A stretch of DNA of 64,000 nucleotides from Paraburkholderia haematera (GCF_905220975.1 NZ_CAJNBK010000001.1:744001-808000); one strand, 5' to 3'; positions 1 to 9,957 are shown, counted from the stretch's first letter. Program-made: numbers and translations. Notes: a model not told the origin generated them from the letters alone.

Positions 1-1
1 C

Positions 2-1030
2 GATTTCGCACCGGCGTATGCCCAGCCGCTCGGGTGGCCGCACAGTGCCGCCAGATTGTTGACGCGGACGTGGTCGACCCTGAAGGCGAACCTCTCGGTG
101 CAGTCGGTCGGCTTGCGCCACGCCGCCCGTGTGGGCGTCACGACCACCGCGGGCTTTCTGGTCATACGGGCGCTGGGGCTCCCCTTCGGCTACTGGGCAA
201 CCATGGCGACGCTGTTGATCCTGCAACCGTCCATTGCCGCGACCTGGCCACGAAGCATCGAGCGTGTTGCCGGGAGCATCGTCGGAGGCGTGCTGGCGGC
301 GGGCATCGGCTATGCGATTCATTCGCCGCTCGGCATTTCGCTAGCGGTTTTTCCGCTGGTGGTCGCCACGATGGCGCTGCGCCCCGTCAGCTACAGCCTC
401 TTCGTTCTTTTCCTGACACCGACCTTCGTGCTCGTGGCCGACTTCGCGACGCCAGGCGCCAGCGAATTTGCCTATGCGCTCACGCGGCTCGGCAACAATG
501 TGCTGGGCTGTGTGTTGGCGCTGCTGGCAACGTTCTATTTATGGCCGACGCGGGAAAAAGTCGACTATCGCGCCTATCTGAGTGAGGCGGTGCGGGCCAA
601 TCTCGCGTATCTCAGGGCGGCACTTGAGTCGCAGGACCGAAGCGAGAAGGACATGGAGCGCTTGCGTCGAGCCGCGGGCTTGGGCAGCAATAACGCCGAG
701 GAAGCGATCGGCCGCATTCGACTCGAAAAGCTCGAGGACTCGATGGTCGACACGGTGACACTGACGGTGCTGAGCGTGTTGCGGAAAATGGCGGGAACCG
801 CAACCCAACTGCGCTTGAGTACGAACCGGCGCAGCACGCACGAAGCGCTCGGCGCGTGGATTGCCGCCACGAGTGCCGACATTGAGGCGGCCCTGAACCG
901 AACGTTGCGGCCGATACGGCGCGATCTTCCCGCGCGCGACCGGTTGACGTCTCTGGAGGCGGATGCGGTGGGCGAAATCGCCCTGATGCATCGGCTGTTG
1001 ACTGAGCGGATGCGCGAGGCGAGAGGTTAG
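2..1030 (+). CDS. FUSC-family inner-membrane protein, C-terminal part (5' end outside window)
   Basis: The reading frame is open to the left edge, so this is the C-terminal part of a longer protein; a TTG at 56 is the first in-window start but is probably internal. The visible part begins with a short soluble stretch, then a cluster of hydrophobic segments (roughly residues 40-180) typical of the second FUSC/aromatic acid exporter membrane domain, including GYWATMATLLILQPS and the nearby YSLFVLFLTP stretch. A basic, charged helical cytoplasmic tail follows and ends in LTERMREARG. Family members (YccS, AaeB, fusaric acid resistance proteins) are about 650-750 residues and are thought to export aromatic or weak-acid compounds. 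The substrate cannot be told from sequence. The stop overlaps the convergent GIY-YIG gene by 4 bases. Confidence 0.85.
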   Translation, partial: DFAPAYAQPLGWPHSAARLLTRTWSTLKANLSVQSVGLRHAARVGVTTTAGFLVIRALGLPFGYWATMATLLILQPSIAATWPRSIERVAGSIVGGVLAAGIGYAIHSPLGISLAVFPLVVATMALRPVSYSLFVLFLTPTFVLVADFATPGASEFAYALTRLGNNVLGCVLALLATFYLWPTREKVDYRAYLSEAVRANLAYLRAALESQDRSEKDMERLRRAAGLGSNNAEEAIGRIRLEKLEDSMVDTVTLTVLSVLRKMAGTATQLRLSTNRRSTHEALGAWIAATSADIEAALNRTLRPIRRDLPARDRLTSLEADAVGEIALMHRLLTERMREARG

Positions 1031-1341
1031 GGGGAGGCGGGCTCGTCTTCGGCAACCGGCTCCGGCTCCGGCAGCGGCAATACCGATTCGAGCGTACGCA
1101 GCCCCGCGGCCAGCGCGCGCTTGTCAGAAGGCGTTAGCCGCTTGACCCAATACTCCGCACTCGACGCACTCGAACGGTTCGCCAGTTCAAACGACGCCAG
1201 CACCTGCACCGGCTTGCGCGATCGCGTATAGCGCGCGCCCGCGCCGCTCACGTGCTTATCGAAGCGCGCCTGCACGTCGGTGGCAATGCCGGTATAAACG
1301 CTGCCGTCCGAGCATTCGAGCAGATAGAGAAACCACGCCAT
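1027..1341 (-). CDS. GIY-YIG nuclease superfamily protein (YhbQ-like)
   Basis: A small protein of 104 residues from the ATG at 1341; a TTG start at 1368 would add nine residues but the domain starts right at MAWFLYLLEC, so the ATG is preferred. The core has the YLLEC..G..YTGIA pattern of the GIY-YIG fold, then an HxxGxGARYTRxxxP stretch and a YWVKRLTPSDK helix, as in the YhbQ/UPF0213 group of stand-alone GIY-YIG proteins. Members are DNA-structure nucleases or repair-related proteins, but the cellular role of most is unknown. An acidic, proline-rich tail (PEPEPVAEDEP) follows the domain. It is convergent with the FUSC gene. Confidence 0.85.
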   Translation of the reverse strand: MAWFLYLLECSDGSVYTGIATDVQARFDKHVSGAGARYTRSRKPVQVLASFELANRSSASSAEYWVKRLTPSDKRALAAGLRTLESVLPLPEPEPVAEDEPASP

Positions 1342-1479
1342 GGGTGCGCCGATCGGGAGTGTCGTCAAACGAGAGGCCAGGGCGCATGCATGGCCGGGCC
1401 TCGCAAAAAGAGCCCAAGTGTCCCACAGAACGAAGGCGCAGTGCGCACCTGCCGCGCTTGCACCTTCGTGCGGGGCGCT

Positions 1480-2505
1480 TCACCTCGCGCCACGCGTGCT
1501 TCTGTAATGAGTCGGTGCCGCGCCGGATACCCGCGTAAAAAATCGCGTGAATGCACTCGTTGATGTAAAACCGACGCGCTCGCCAATGTCGCGAATCGGC
1601 AGTTGCGTCTGCAACAAAAGCTGTTTGGCTTCGCGCGTTCGCGCGCGTGTCAGCAGATCGTGGAAGCTCGTCTGTTCGTTCAGCAACCGGCGCCGCAGGG
1701 TCCAGCGCGAGATCGCGAAGCGTTCGCACAGGCGTGACTGCATGTGCTCCGGCAACACGTCGTCGGCCGGTTCGCGTAGCCATTCGACGAGGCAAGCCTC
1801 GACCGTATGACCGAACGAGGCGCGCATACGGATCTTGTGGCGAACCTCGTCCGCGGCATGCAGGTGAATGCCCGCGAGCGTGGGGTTGAACTGTTCGAAC
1901 GAAGCGTCGAGCCTAGCCGAGGCGAGCACGATGCGATTGCGTTGCTGGTCGACCCGGATCGGACTTCCGAGCACGTCTCCAAAGCTTACGTTGGGCGCGG
2001 GCAGCGTGCCGGTCAAACCGGCTTCGCGGACCCGTATCGAAGGATCGTAGAGGCGGGCAATGTCGGCAATGATCGCGAAGTTGCCCAGCGCGCAGCAGGC
2101 CGAACGGCCATCGCCTTCGAGCACGTAATCGAACGCAATGGCATCGGTCTCCTCATGCATCAGCAGCCAGTCGACATTGCCGATCAGCTCGCGATACTGC
2201 ACGAAGCGCCGCAATGCGTCGCGCATGGTCGGGCGATTGCACACGACCCCCGCCAGCTCCGGAAAGGGCCGCAACCAGCCGGCTACGCCTGGCACCGGCG
2301 GCCTGTGGCTGAGTGTCCAGCCCTCCAGCAGTTGCGTCATGCGCACATGCCGGTCGCCGGCTACGCGTGCGTCCGCGGCATCTAGTTCGTGTTCCCGGAT
2401 ACCAATCGATTTGCAGATCGCCTCGCGATCGATTCCGTCGCGTTGGAGGTCGTCGAGCAGCCATCGATATAGCCGGGCGGAAACGGATTTTTGGAGTAGC
2501 TCCAC
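1480..2505 (-). CDS. AraC-family transcriptional regulator
   Basis: 341 residues from a GTG start preceded by a weak purine-rich site. The N-terminal two thirds resembles the arabinose-binding-like domain of the OruR/ArgR/OxyR-unrelated AraC subgroup (about residues 20-210), and the last 100 residues form the double helix-turn-helix: SRLCERFAISRWTLRRRLLNE is the first HTH and IRDIGERVGFTSTSAFTRFFTR, then P.HYR, is the second, both close to the family consensus. It is transcribed away from the GH3 glycosidase gene at 2653 with a 147-base gap, so it is a plausible regulator of that gene. The effector is unknown. Confidence 0.9.
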   Translation of the reverse strand: MELLQKSVSARLYRWLLDDLQRDGIDREAICKSIGIREHELDAADARVAGDRHVRMTQLLEGWTLSHRPPVPGVAGWLRPFPELAGVVCNRPTMRDALRRFVQYRELIGNVDWLLMHEETDAIAFDYVLEGDGRSACCALGNFAIIADIARLYDPSIRVREAGLTGTLPAPNVSFGDVLGSPIRVDQQRNRIVLASARLDASFEQFNPTLAGIHLHAADEVRHKIRMRASFGHTVEACLVEWLREPADDVLPEHMQSRLCERFAISRWTLRRRLLNEQTSFHDLLTRARTREAKQLLLQTQLPIRDIGERVGFTSTSAFTRFFTRVSGAAPTHYRSTRGAR

Positions 2506-2652
2506 GGTGTCTCTCTGATGTCATCCCCGGGTTTTCCTGAGCATCTTCTGGTCAAAAGCCGCTCCTGCATGTCAAACGGCCATCGTGCCCTTCCCTAGAC
2601 TCTTGTTCTTGTCAGTCGAGCTTAAGTACAACAGAACGAAGCCGGAGGAGCA
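2506..2652. promoter_or_regulatory. Divergent control region between araC-like gene and GH3 gene
   Basis: This 147-base stretch must hold the promoters of both divergent genes. A strong ribosome binding site (GGAGGAG) lies at about 2643-2649, just before the GH3 ATG. No clear operator repeat was recognised by eye. Confidence 0.5.
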
Positions 2653-4920
2653 ATGGGTAGAACGTATTTCCGCGGTACCGCAATCGCGACGGCATGTGCC
2701 GTGGCGGCCCTGATCGCCGCGTGCGGCCATAACGACGACTTGCAGGCGCCGCCGGCTGATCCCGATACGGCCGCTGACCAGCGCGCCGCGGCGCTGGTCG
2801 CGCAAATGACCACGGCCGAAAAAATTCAGATGGTGCACGGTACCGGCATGCCGACGTTAGGCTACGGCACATTCCCGGCGGACGCGCTGAGCGGAGCGAG
2901 CTACATCCCCGGCATTTCGCGGCTCGGCATTCCCAAGGTGAGCAGCGCGGACTCCGCGGGCGGTGTCAACGTGAATAACGCTCGCGTCACGGCGCTGCCC
3001 GCGCCGGTGGCGCTCGCCGCGAGTTGGGACCCGGTGCTTGCTAACGAATACGGTACGCGCATCGCAGTCGAGTTGCGCACGCTCGGTTACGCGGAAGGCC
3101 TTGGTGGCGGCGTGAACCTCGCGCGCGAACCGCGCGACGGACGCACCTTCGAATACATGGGCGAGGACCCGGTGCTGAGCGGCACGATGAGCGCTGCCCG
3201 CACGGTCGGCACGCAGTCGCAGAAGGTGATCGCGACCATCAAGCACTACGCGATGAACGATCAGGAGACGAATCGCAACACGGCCGACTCACAGGTCGAC
3301 GAACGCACGTTGCGCGAGACTGAACTGCTCGCGTTCGAGATCGGCGTGAAGGAGGGCCAGCCGGGCAGCGTCATGTGTTCGTACAACAAGCTCAACGGCA
3401 CCTACGCGTGCGAAAACCCGTATCTGCTCACGGATGTATTGAAAACCGAGTGGGGCTTCAAGGGTGTCGTGCAGTCCGACTGGGGCGCCACGCACAGCAC
3501 GGTGCCCTCGGTGCTCGCCGGTCTTGACGAGGAACAGCCGGGCGCTGCCGACGATAGCAACACCAGCAGTCCGCTCTTCGCGTATTTCGGTTCGTATTTC
3601 AACACCAAGCTCCAGGCCGCGGTGGCCGCGGGCACGGTGCCGATCGTGCGGCTGAACGACATGGTCCAGCGCAAGCTGCGCACGCTGGTGCGGATCGGCA
3701 TCATGGATTCGCCGCCTACGGCAGGTGGCGCGATTGACGAAGCCGCGGGCAACGCGTTCGCGCTGAAGGTTGCGCAGCAATCGGCGGTGCTCCTGAAAAA
3801 CGCCGCGCCGGCCGGTGCGCAGCAGGCGGTACTGCCGCTTGCGGCGGCGAATCTGTCGTCGATCGTGGTGATCGGCGGACATGCGGACGTGGGCGTGCTG
3901 TCGGGGGGCGGGTCGGGTGCGGTGCCGGCTATCGACGGCAACGCAGTGTCTAGTTGCCAGCAGCCCGCCGGTCAGTTGTTCGGCGGTTGCGCGACCTGGT
4001 ACAAGTCCGCGCCGCTCGCGGCGATCAAGGCGAAGGCGCCGAACGCGAGCGTGAGCTACTTCGACGGCAACGATGCGAACGCCGCCGCCAACGCTGCGGC
4101 CCAGGCGGATGTCGCGATCGTGTTCGCGACGCAATGGCAGACCGAAGGGCTCGATCTGCCGAGCCTCAGCTTGCCGGACAACAAGGCCGATGCATCGAAC
4201 CAGACCTACGATCAGAACGCCCTGATCGCTGCTGTGGCGGCCAAGGCGAAACGGGTCGTCGTGGTGTTGGAAAACGGCAGCCCGGTGCTGATGCCGTGGC
4301 TCGGCAATGTGCATGGCGTGCTGGAAAGCTGGTATCCGGGCGTGCAGGGCGGCCAGGCGATCGCCGATCTGCTGTTCGGCGACGCTAATCCGTCGGGCAA
4401 GCTGCCGATCTCGTTTCCGAAGCAGGATAGCGATCTGCCGCAACCGGTCATTTCCGCGACCGACCTGAGCGTTAAATACAGCGAGGGCCTGCTGATGGGG
4501 TATCGCTGGTATGACGCGCAGCAGATCGAACCCTTGTTCCCATTCGGCTTCGGCCTGTCATACACGAACTTTGCGTACTCGAACATCAATGCGAGCGCCG
4601 ACGGCGCGGGCAACGTGACCGTCACGTTCACCGTGACCAATAACGGCGCGCGTGCGGGAGAGGAGGTCGCGCAGGTTTACGCGGCGTTGCCTGCGGGGTT
4701 GGGCGAACCGCCGAAGCGTCTGGTCGGCTGGCAAAAGCTTGCGTTGCAACCGGGGCAGGCTCAACCGGTCAGCGTGACGATCCCGGCGCAGCGCCTCGCG
4801 ACCTGGGACGTGACGAACCACGCGTGGAAGATCAACGGCGGCAGTTATGGGTTCATCGCGGGCGCGTCGTCGCGGGATGCGAATGCGTTGACGAAGTCGT
4901 TGTCGCTGGCCGGCCGCTGA
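2653..4920 (+). CDS. Glycoside hydrolase family 3 beta-glucosidase-like lipoprotein
   Basis: 755 residues. The N-terminus is a lipoprotein signal peptide ending in LIAAC (Cys24), so the enzyme is likely anchored to a membrane facing the periplasm. A GH3 N-terminal domain follows: GGVNLAREPRDGRTFEYMGEDP, IKHYAMNDQE (KH acid/base-binding loop) and VVQSDWGA, where Asp276 is the expected catalytic nucleophile. The GH3 C-terminal sandwich domain (about residues 360-600) has QWQTEGLDLPSLSLP, and a fibronectin III-like domain closes the protein (from about residue 640), the usual three-domain layout of BglX-type enzymes. It should hydrolyse beta-glucosides or related oligosaccharides; the exact sugar is not predictable. 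Probably controlled by the adjacent AraC regulator. Confidence 0.93.
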   Translation: MGRTYFRGTAIATACAVAALIAACGHNDDLQAPPADPDTAADQRAAALVAQMTTAEKIQMVHGTGMPTLGYGTFPADALSGASYIPGISRLGIPKVSSADSAGGVNVNNARVTALPAPVALAASWDPVLANEYGTRIAVELRTLGYAEGLGGGVNLAREPRDGRTFEYMGEDPVLSGTMSAARTVGTQSQKVIATIKHYAMNDQETNRNTADSQVDERTLRETELLAFEIGVKEGQPGSVMCSYNKLNGTYACENPYLLTDVLKTEWGFKGVVQSDWGATHSTVPSVLAGLDEEQPGAADDSNTSSPLFAYFGSYFNTKLQAAVAAGTVPIVRLNDMVQRKLRTLVRIGIMDSPPTAGGAIDEAAGNAFALKVAQQSAVLLKNAAPAGAQQAVLPLAAANLSSIVVIGGHADVGVLSGGGSGAVPAIDGNAVSSCQQPAGQLFGGCATWYKSAPLAAIKAKAPNASVSYFDGNDANAAANAAAQADVAIVFATQWQTEGLDLPSLSLPDNKADASNQTYDQNALIAAVAAKAKRVVVVLENGSPVLMPWLGNVHGVLESWYPGVQGGQAIADLLFGDANPSGKLPISFPKQDSDLPQPVISATDLSVKYSEGLLMGYRWYDAQQIEPLFPFGFGLSYTNFAYSNINASADGAGNVTVTFTVTNNGARAGEEVAQVYAALPAGLGEPPKRLVGWQKLALQPGQAQPVSVTIPAQRLATWDVTNHAWKINGGSYGFIAGASSRDANALTKSLSLAGR

Positions 4921-4987
4921 ACTGCAGCGGAGCGTGTACGGTACGGCGCGGCACGGCGGCTCACGGCCGTCGTGCCGCGCAAGCGTG

Positions 4988-6157
4988 TCAACCTTTGAAC
5001 GGGTTGTGTTCGCGCAGCTCGTCCACATACGCGTGGATGCTGTTCTTTTCGTTGTCGAGGAAATGGCCGACCGCATCGGCGAAGGCCGGATGCGCGAGCC
5101 AATGCGCCGAGCGCGTCACGGTCGGCAAAAAACCGCGCGCCATCTTGTGCTCGCCCTGGGCGCCGCCTTCGAACGCACCGAGTTTCTCTTCGATGCAGAA
5201 TTCGAGCGGCTGGTAGTACGCCGTTTCGAAGTGCAGGCAGGGCACATGTTCGAGCGCGCCCCAGTAGCGGCCGTACAAGGTGCCGCCGGTTTTCTCATCG
5301 CGCTGATACACCACGAGCGAACTCGCGATCGGCTTGCCTTCGTATTCGGCGATCACCAGCAGCAGATTTTCCGGCATCGACGCGCCGATCATCCGAAAGA
5401 AATCGAGGTTCAGATACGGACTCGAAAAGTGCTCGCGGTAAGTTTGCCGGTAACACTTGCTGAAGAATCGCCAGTCGGCGTCCTGGATATCTTCGCCGCG
5501 AATCCGGCGCATCGTCACGCCGGCCTCCTGTACCTTGCGGCGCTCGGCGCGGATGTTTTTGCGCTTCTTCTGTTCGAGGGTCGAGAGGAAATCGTCGAAG
5601 TCGCGATAGCCGTCGTTCAGCCAGTGGAATTGCACGCCTTCGCGCTGCATCATGCCCATATCGGTTAGCGCGCTCGCTTCCGTTTCGGTCGGAAACAGCA
5701 CATGCAGCGACGATACGTCCGCCTGCTCGGCGAACGCCATGAGCGTTGCCGCCAGATGTCTGAGGGCATGCGTATCCGCCGACAACAGCCGGTTGCCTTG
5801 CACCGGTGTGAACGGCACCGCGCACAGCAGCTTCGGGTAATACGGCAGACCGTTGCGTTTGTACGCATCGGCCCAGGCCCAATCGAACACATACTCGCCG
5901 TACGAGTGTCCCTTCAGATACACCGGCGCGGCCGCCACGAGTTTGTCGGTGCGCGGGTCGGTGAGCGTGACGAATTGCGGCGCCCAGCCGGTATCGGCGA
6001 CCGCACATCGGGTCGCGGAGAGCGCGCTCAGAAACTCGTGCCGCAAAAACGGCGTGGGCTGTGTCTGCTGCGCGAGGAGGGCGTTCCATTCCGCGGCGTC
6101 CACCTCGGAGGGCGACGCCAGAATGCCCGTGCGATAATCAAAGCGTTCCTGGTTCAA
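4988..6157 (-). CDS. FemAB/GNAT-like protein (PF04339, DUF482 family)
   Basis: 389 residues from a TTG start; no nearby in-frame ATG fits better. Recognisable family stretches are PFLRHEFLSALSATRC near the N-terminus, YGEYVFDWAWADAY, LHVLFPTETEA, Q.HWLNDGYRDFDDFLSTLEQKKRKNIRAERRK and YGRYWGALEHVPCLHFETAYYQPLEFCIE. These match the DUF482 group related to peptidyl transferase/GNAT folds. Proteins of this family are common in proteobacteria and are annotated as N-acetyltransferases or peptidoglycan-related, without firm biochemical assignment. It runs divergently from nadE. Confidence 0.85.
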   Translation of the reverse strand: MNQERFDYRTGILASPSEVDAAEWNALLAQQTQPTPFLRHEFLSALSATRCAVADTGWAPQFVTLTDPRTDKLVAAAPVYLKGHSYGEYVFDWAWADAYKRNGLPYYPKLLCAVPFTPVQGNRLLSADTHALRHLAATLMAFAEQADVSSLHVLFPTETEASALTDMGMMQREGVQFHWLNDGYRDFDDFLSTLEQKKRKNIRAERRKVQEAGVTMRRIRGEDIQDADWRFFSKCYRQTYREHFSSPYLNLDFFRMIGASMPENLLLVIAEYEGKPIASSLVVYQRDEKTGGTLYGRYWGALEHVPCLHFETAYYQPLEFCIEEKLGAFEGGAQGEHKMARGFLPTVTRSAHWLAHPAFADAVGHFLDNEKNSIHAYVDELREHNPFKG

Positions 6158-6292
6158 TCTGTGTGACTGTTCCCGATGAGCGGCGCGGCGCGATGAAAGC
6201 GGTGCGTCGTTCGTTTATCCGATTTGTCCGTTGCCGTCGAGCTGACCAGCCACGGTACTCGCAAGCCGCCTGGCTTGCCTGTCGATCCTGCC

Positions 6293-7990
6293 ATGAAGAC
6301 CCGAATCGCTCTTGCTCAAATCAATGTCACCGTCGGCGACTTCGCCGGCAATGTCGCGAAAATTGTCGCTGCCGCGCGCGCCGCGCACAACGATGGTGCG
6401 AAGCTGCTGATTGCGCCTGAACTCGCGCTATCCGGCTACCCGCCCGAAGATCTGTTGCTGCGTCCCGCGTTCTACACCGCCAGCGCGGCGGCGCTCGCCG
6501 ATCTGGCCGCGCAACTGAAGCCCTTCACCGGCTTGCACGTGATTGCCGGCCATCCGCTGCGTGACTTGGAGCACAGCGCGGCGCACGGCCATGGTAATGC
6601 AAACGCGCCAATCGAGCGCGGCGTCCCGCCGGTCGACACCTTCAACGCGGCCTCGCTGATCGTGAACGGCGAAGTGGTCGGCACCTATCGCAAGCAGGAT
6701 TTGCCCAATACTGAGGTGTTCGACGAGAAGCGCTACTTCGCTTCCGACCCGCAGCCATTCGTGTTCGAACTGGACGGCGTGAAGTACGGCGTGGTGATTT
6801 GCGAGGACGCCTGGCATGCGTCGGCTGCGCAAATGGCGAAGGCGGCGGGCGCGCAAGTGCTGCTGATTCCGAACGGCTCGCCGTATCACCTGAATAAGGA
6901 AGCGGTGCGCTTCGACATTCTGCGCGCGCGGATTCGCGAAACCGGTTTGCCCATGGTCTACGTGAACATGGTCGGCGCGCAGGACGAACTGGTGTTCGAC
7001 GGCGGTTCGTTCGTGCTCGATGAAAAGGGCGAACTGGTCGCGAAGATCGCGCAGTTCGAGGAAGGCAACGCGATCGTCGAGTTCGACGGCGGCAAACCGC
7101 TGCCTGCCGCGATCGCACCGGAGCTTTCGCTCGAAGCGCAGGTCTACGCCGCGCTCGTGATGGGCGTGCGCGACTACATCAATAAAAACGGTTTCCCGGG
7201 CGCGCTGATCGGCCTGTCGGGCGGCGTGGATTCGGCGCTGGTGCTGGCCGTCGCATGTGACGCGCTGGGCGCCGATCGCGTGCGCGCGGTGATGATGCCG
7301 TCGCGCTACACGGCGGACATATCGACAACCGACGCCGCCGAGATGGCGCGCCGCGTCGGCGTACGTTACGACGAAATTGCGATCGCGCCGATGTTCGATG
7401 CATTCCGCAGCTCGCTTGCCGATGAATTCGCCGGCCGCGCCGAAGACGCCACGGAAGAAAATATTCAGGCGCGCATTCGCGGCACCTTGCTGATGGCGCT
7501 GTCGAACAAGTTCGGATCAATCGTGCTCACCACCGGCAACAAGAGCGAGATGGCGGTGGGTTACTGCACGTTGTACGGCGACATGGCCGGCGGCTTCGCG
7601 GTGATCAAGGACATCGCCAAGACGCTGGTCTACAAGCTGTGTCACTACCGCAACCAGGCTACCACCTTCGGCAAGCAGGACGTGATCCCCGAGCGGATTC
7701 TGACGCGCGCGCCGTCGGCGGAACTGCGCGAGAACCAGACCGATCAGGACAGCTTGCCGCCGTACGAAGTGCTCGACGCGATCATGCGCATGTATATGGA
7801 AGAGGACCGCTCGCTCGCGGAAATCATCGCGGCGGGCTACGCGGTCGAAGACGTGAAGCGTGTCACGCGCCTGATCAAGATCAACGAGTACAAACGCCGT
7901 CAGGCGCCGATCGGCATTCGCGTCACGCATCGCGCGTTCGGTCGCGACTGGCGTTATCCGATTACGTCGCGCTACACCGAGCCGGTTTAG
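6293..7990 (+). CDS. nadE: Glutamine-dependent NAD+ synthetase
   Basis: 565 residues from the ATG at 6293 (MKTRIALAQINVTVGDF); an in-frame TTG at 6224 would only add a non-conserved tail. The N-terminal half is a nitrilase-type amidotransferase domain with the Glu of PELALSGYPPEDLL, the Lys of YRKQDLPNTEVFDEKRYF and the Cys of YGVVICEDAW. The C-terminal half is the synthetase with the ATP-pyrophosphatase P-loop GLSGGVDSAL and TTGNKSEMAVGYCTLYGDMAGG. It makes NAD from deamido-NAD, ATP and glutamine in the cytoplasm. The next gene downstream on the same strand is a PII protein, 140 bases away; PII proteins are known to control this class of NAD synthetase in some proteobacteria. Confidence 0.97.
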   Translation: MKTRIALAQINVTVGDFAGNVAKIVAAARAAHNDGAKLLIAPELALSGYPPEDLLLRPAFYTASAAALADLAAQLKPFTGLHVIAGHPLRDLEHSAAHGHGNANAPIERGVPPVDTFNAASLIVNGEVVGTYRKQDLPNTEVFDEKRYFASDPQPFVFELDGVKYGVVICEDAWHASAAQMAKAAGAQVLLIPNGSPYHLNKEAVRFDILRARIRETGLPMVYVNMVGAQDELVFDGGSFVLDEKGELVAKIAQFEEGNAIVEFDGGKPLPAAIAPELSLEAQVYAALVMGVRDYINKNGFPGALIGLSGGVDSALVLAVACDALGADRVRAVMMPSRYTADISTTDAAEMARRVGVRYDEIAIAPMFDAFRSSLADEFAGRAEDATEENIQARIRGTLLMALSNKFGSIVLTTGNKSEMAVGYCTLYGDMAGGFAVIKDIAKTLVYKLCHYRNQATTFGKQDVIPERILTRAPSAELRENQTDQDSLPPYEVLDAIMRMYMEEDRSLAEIIAAGYAVEDVKRVTRLIKINEYKRRQAPIGIRVTHRAFGRDWRYPITSRYTEPV

Positions 7991-8076
7991 TGAGAAACAA
8001 ACGGTTGCTGCGGACTTACCCCATAGCAGACCAGAAGTGCGCGCCGGATTGCCGCAACGCATCCGGCGCGGCGTAG

Positions 8077-8469
<393 letters not shown>

Positions 8470-8620
8470 GGCTTCACGCCAGACGCCTTCTCTTCGCTAC
8501 GTTCAAACGCAGGAATCAAGCGCTGGTATTGCGGTGTCATTGCAACAGCGTAATCGCAGCGGCAAGGAAAGCAACGCGCACCAGCACGGTGCGTCGAGGC
8601 AGCGGCAAATCCGTGCGCTG

Positions 8621-8660
8621 AAATAAAAAACGGTGCGATACCCTTTCGGACATCGCACCG
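8621..8660 (-). terminator. Rho-independent terminator for the porin gene
   Basis: A 9-base perfect inverted repeat (8631-8639 with 8652-8660, CGGTGCGAT and its complement) with a 12-base loop. Read on the minus strand it is followed by TTTTTTATTT (8630-8621). It lies about 145 bases after the porin stop and is oriented for that gene. Confidence 0.8.
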
Positions 8661-8716
8661 ATACGCGCCTCTCGCAGCAGCGTGAAAAAGATTCTCTTGA
8701 AGAACTTGTTACTACG

Positions 8717-8797
8717 CCCCGAAGGAAGTCCCCTTGGGGGGCGCCCCGAAGGAAGTCCCCTTGGGGGGCGCCCCGCAGGAAGTTCCCTTGGGGCACA
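8717..8797. repeat. Three tandem copies of a 27-bp GC-rich unit after the porin gene
   Basis: Units start at 8717, 8744 and 8771. The first two are identical; the third has a few changes (GCAGG for GAAGG, GTTCCC for GTCCCC). Each unit can fold back on itself because CCCC..AAGG at its left pairs with CCTT.GGGG at its right. The array sits between the porin stop codon (8806) and its terminator, so it is transcribed into the porin mRNA 3' region. Similar short GC-rich palindromic units are scattered in Burkholderia genomes. Confidence 0.85.
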
Positions 8798-8805
8798 CCG
8801 TTCGA

Positions 8806-9957
8806 TTAGAACGAGTGTTGAATACCTGCGTACACGCCGGTCTGGCTATGACCCGGCAGCGGGTTGTCCGTGCTGGTTGCCGTACCTGCGTTGTTCGCAT
8901 TCAGGCCGTAGTTAGCCGTCTTGCTGTTTTGCGCCGTAGCAACCTGGATATCCAGCAGTGTGCGTTTGGACAGGTTGTACGAGCCGCCGATCGTGTAGAT
9001 CGTCGCATTGCCCGCGCCATTGTTGCCGTTGACGTGGTACACCGCTGCGATCAGCGCTGCAGCCGGCGTTGCTTGCCACGTCACGCCGCCCCATTCGTGA
9101 TTGAGGGTAGTCGGCTGGCCCGGCAGAACGTTCGTCGCACCTGCCGAACGGATAGCCTGGTAAGCGGCCTGGACCTTGAACTGGCCGAGGAACACGTTCA
9201 CGAGAGCCGAGTACTCGCGCGATGCCGCGAACACACCGCTGCCGATATTGGCAGGATTGACGGTGCTTGCGCCCGGGCCGTACAGGTTGCCGTTGGCCGG
9301 GTTGCGGATTTCGTCATAAATGCCGCGAACCTGGAACAGCGCGTTCGTGTACGTGACCTGTGCGCCGGCTTCGCGACCCTGAGCAGTCGTGCCGTTACCG
9401 TTCCAGTTCGTTGCGTTCGACAGGGCGTATTGACCGTAGAAGTCAAAGCCTGCGATCTTCGGCGACTGGTACGCGAAGTTGTTGCTCGATTGCGGCCAGT
9501 TGCGGCCACGCACCAGCGACGCCGACGACCAGCTCGATTGACCGAACGGGTCGAAGTCCCACACGCCGTTCGAGATGTAGAGCATGCGGCCCATCGTGAA
9601 CGTACCGTACTGGTCGTTCGACAAGCCTACCGTTGCCCAGCGATTGAAGAGACCGCCGCCGCCAGGGCCCGAACCCGTCATGGTGTTGAAGGAGCCTTCC
9701 AACTGGAACAGGACCTTGTTGCCACCACCGATGTCCTCAACGCCCTTCATACCCCACAGGCTGGTACCCCAGTCGCCGCTTTCTGCCTTGAAACGGTTCG
9801 TGCTGCCCGTTGCCTGGCCGTTTGCACCGACGCCTTGCGGAACGCCCGTCATGTATTCCAGACCAGCGTCAAGGCGGCCGTACAGCGTCACGCTGCTTTG
9901 GGCGTGCGCAACTACACCGGCTGTCATCAGCGCAGCGGCGAGCAAAGCTTTCTTCAT
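8806..9957 (-). CDS. Gram-negative porin (OmpC-like, Burkholderia type)
   Basis: 383 residues from the ATG at 9957, which has an ideal GGAGGAG site just before it; an ATG at 9969 overlaps that site and is rejected. The signal peptide MKKALLAAALMTAGVVAHA is followed by the mature start QSSVTLYGRLDAGLEYMTG, typical of the Porin_4 family. The sequence is rich in alternating beta strands and aromatic girdle residues, with PNxNFAYQSPKIAGFDFYGQY-like strands, and ends in a terminal Phe (AGIQHSF), the outer-membrane insertion signal. It forms a trimeric diffusion pore in the outer membrane. Third-position base use is strongly biased, as in highly expressed genes. Confidence 0.96.
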   Translation of the reverse strand: MKKALLAAALMTAGVVAHAQSSVTLYGRLDAGLEYMTGVPQGVGANGQATGSTNRFKAESGDWGTSLWGMKGVEDIGGGNKVLFQLEGSFNTMTGSGPGGGGLFNRWATVGLSNDQYGTFTMGRMLYISNGVWDFDPFGQSSWSSASLVRGRNWPQSSNNFAYQSPKIAGFDFYGQYALSNATNWNGNGTTAQGREAGAQVTYTNALFQVRGIYDEIRNPANGNLYGPGASTVNPANIGSGVFAASREYSALVNVFLGQFKVQAAYQAIRSAGATNVLPGQPTTLNHEWGGVTWQATPAAALIAAVYHVNGNNGAGNATIYTIGGSYNLSKRTLLDIQVATAQNSKTANYGLNANNAGTATSTDNPLPGHSQTGVYAGIQHSF

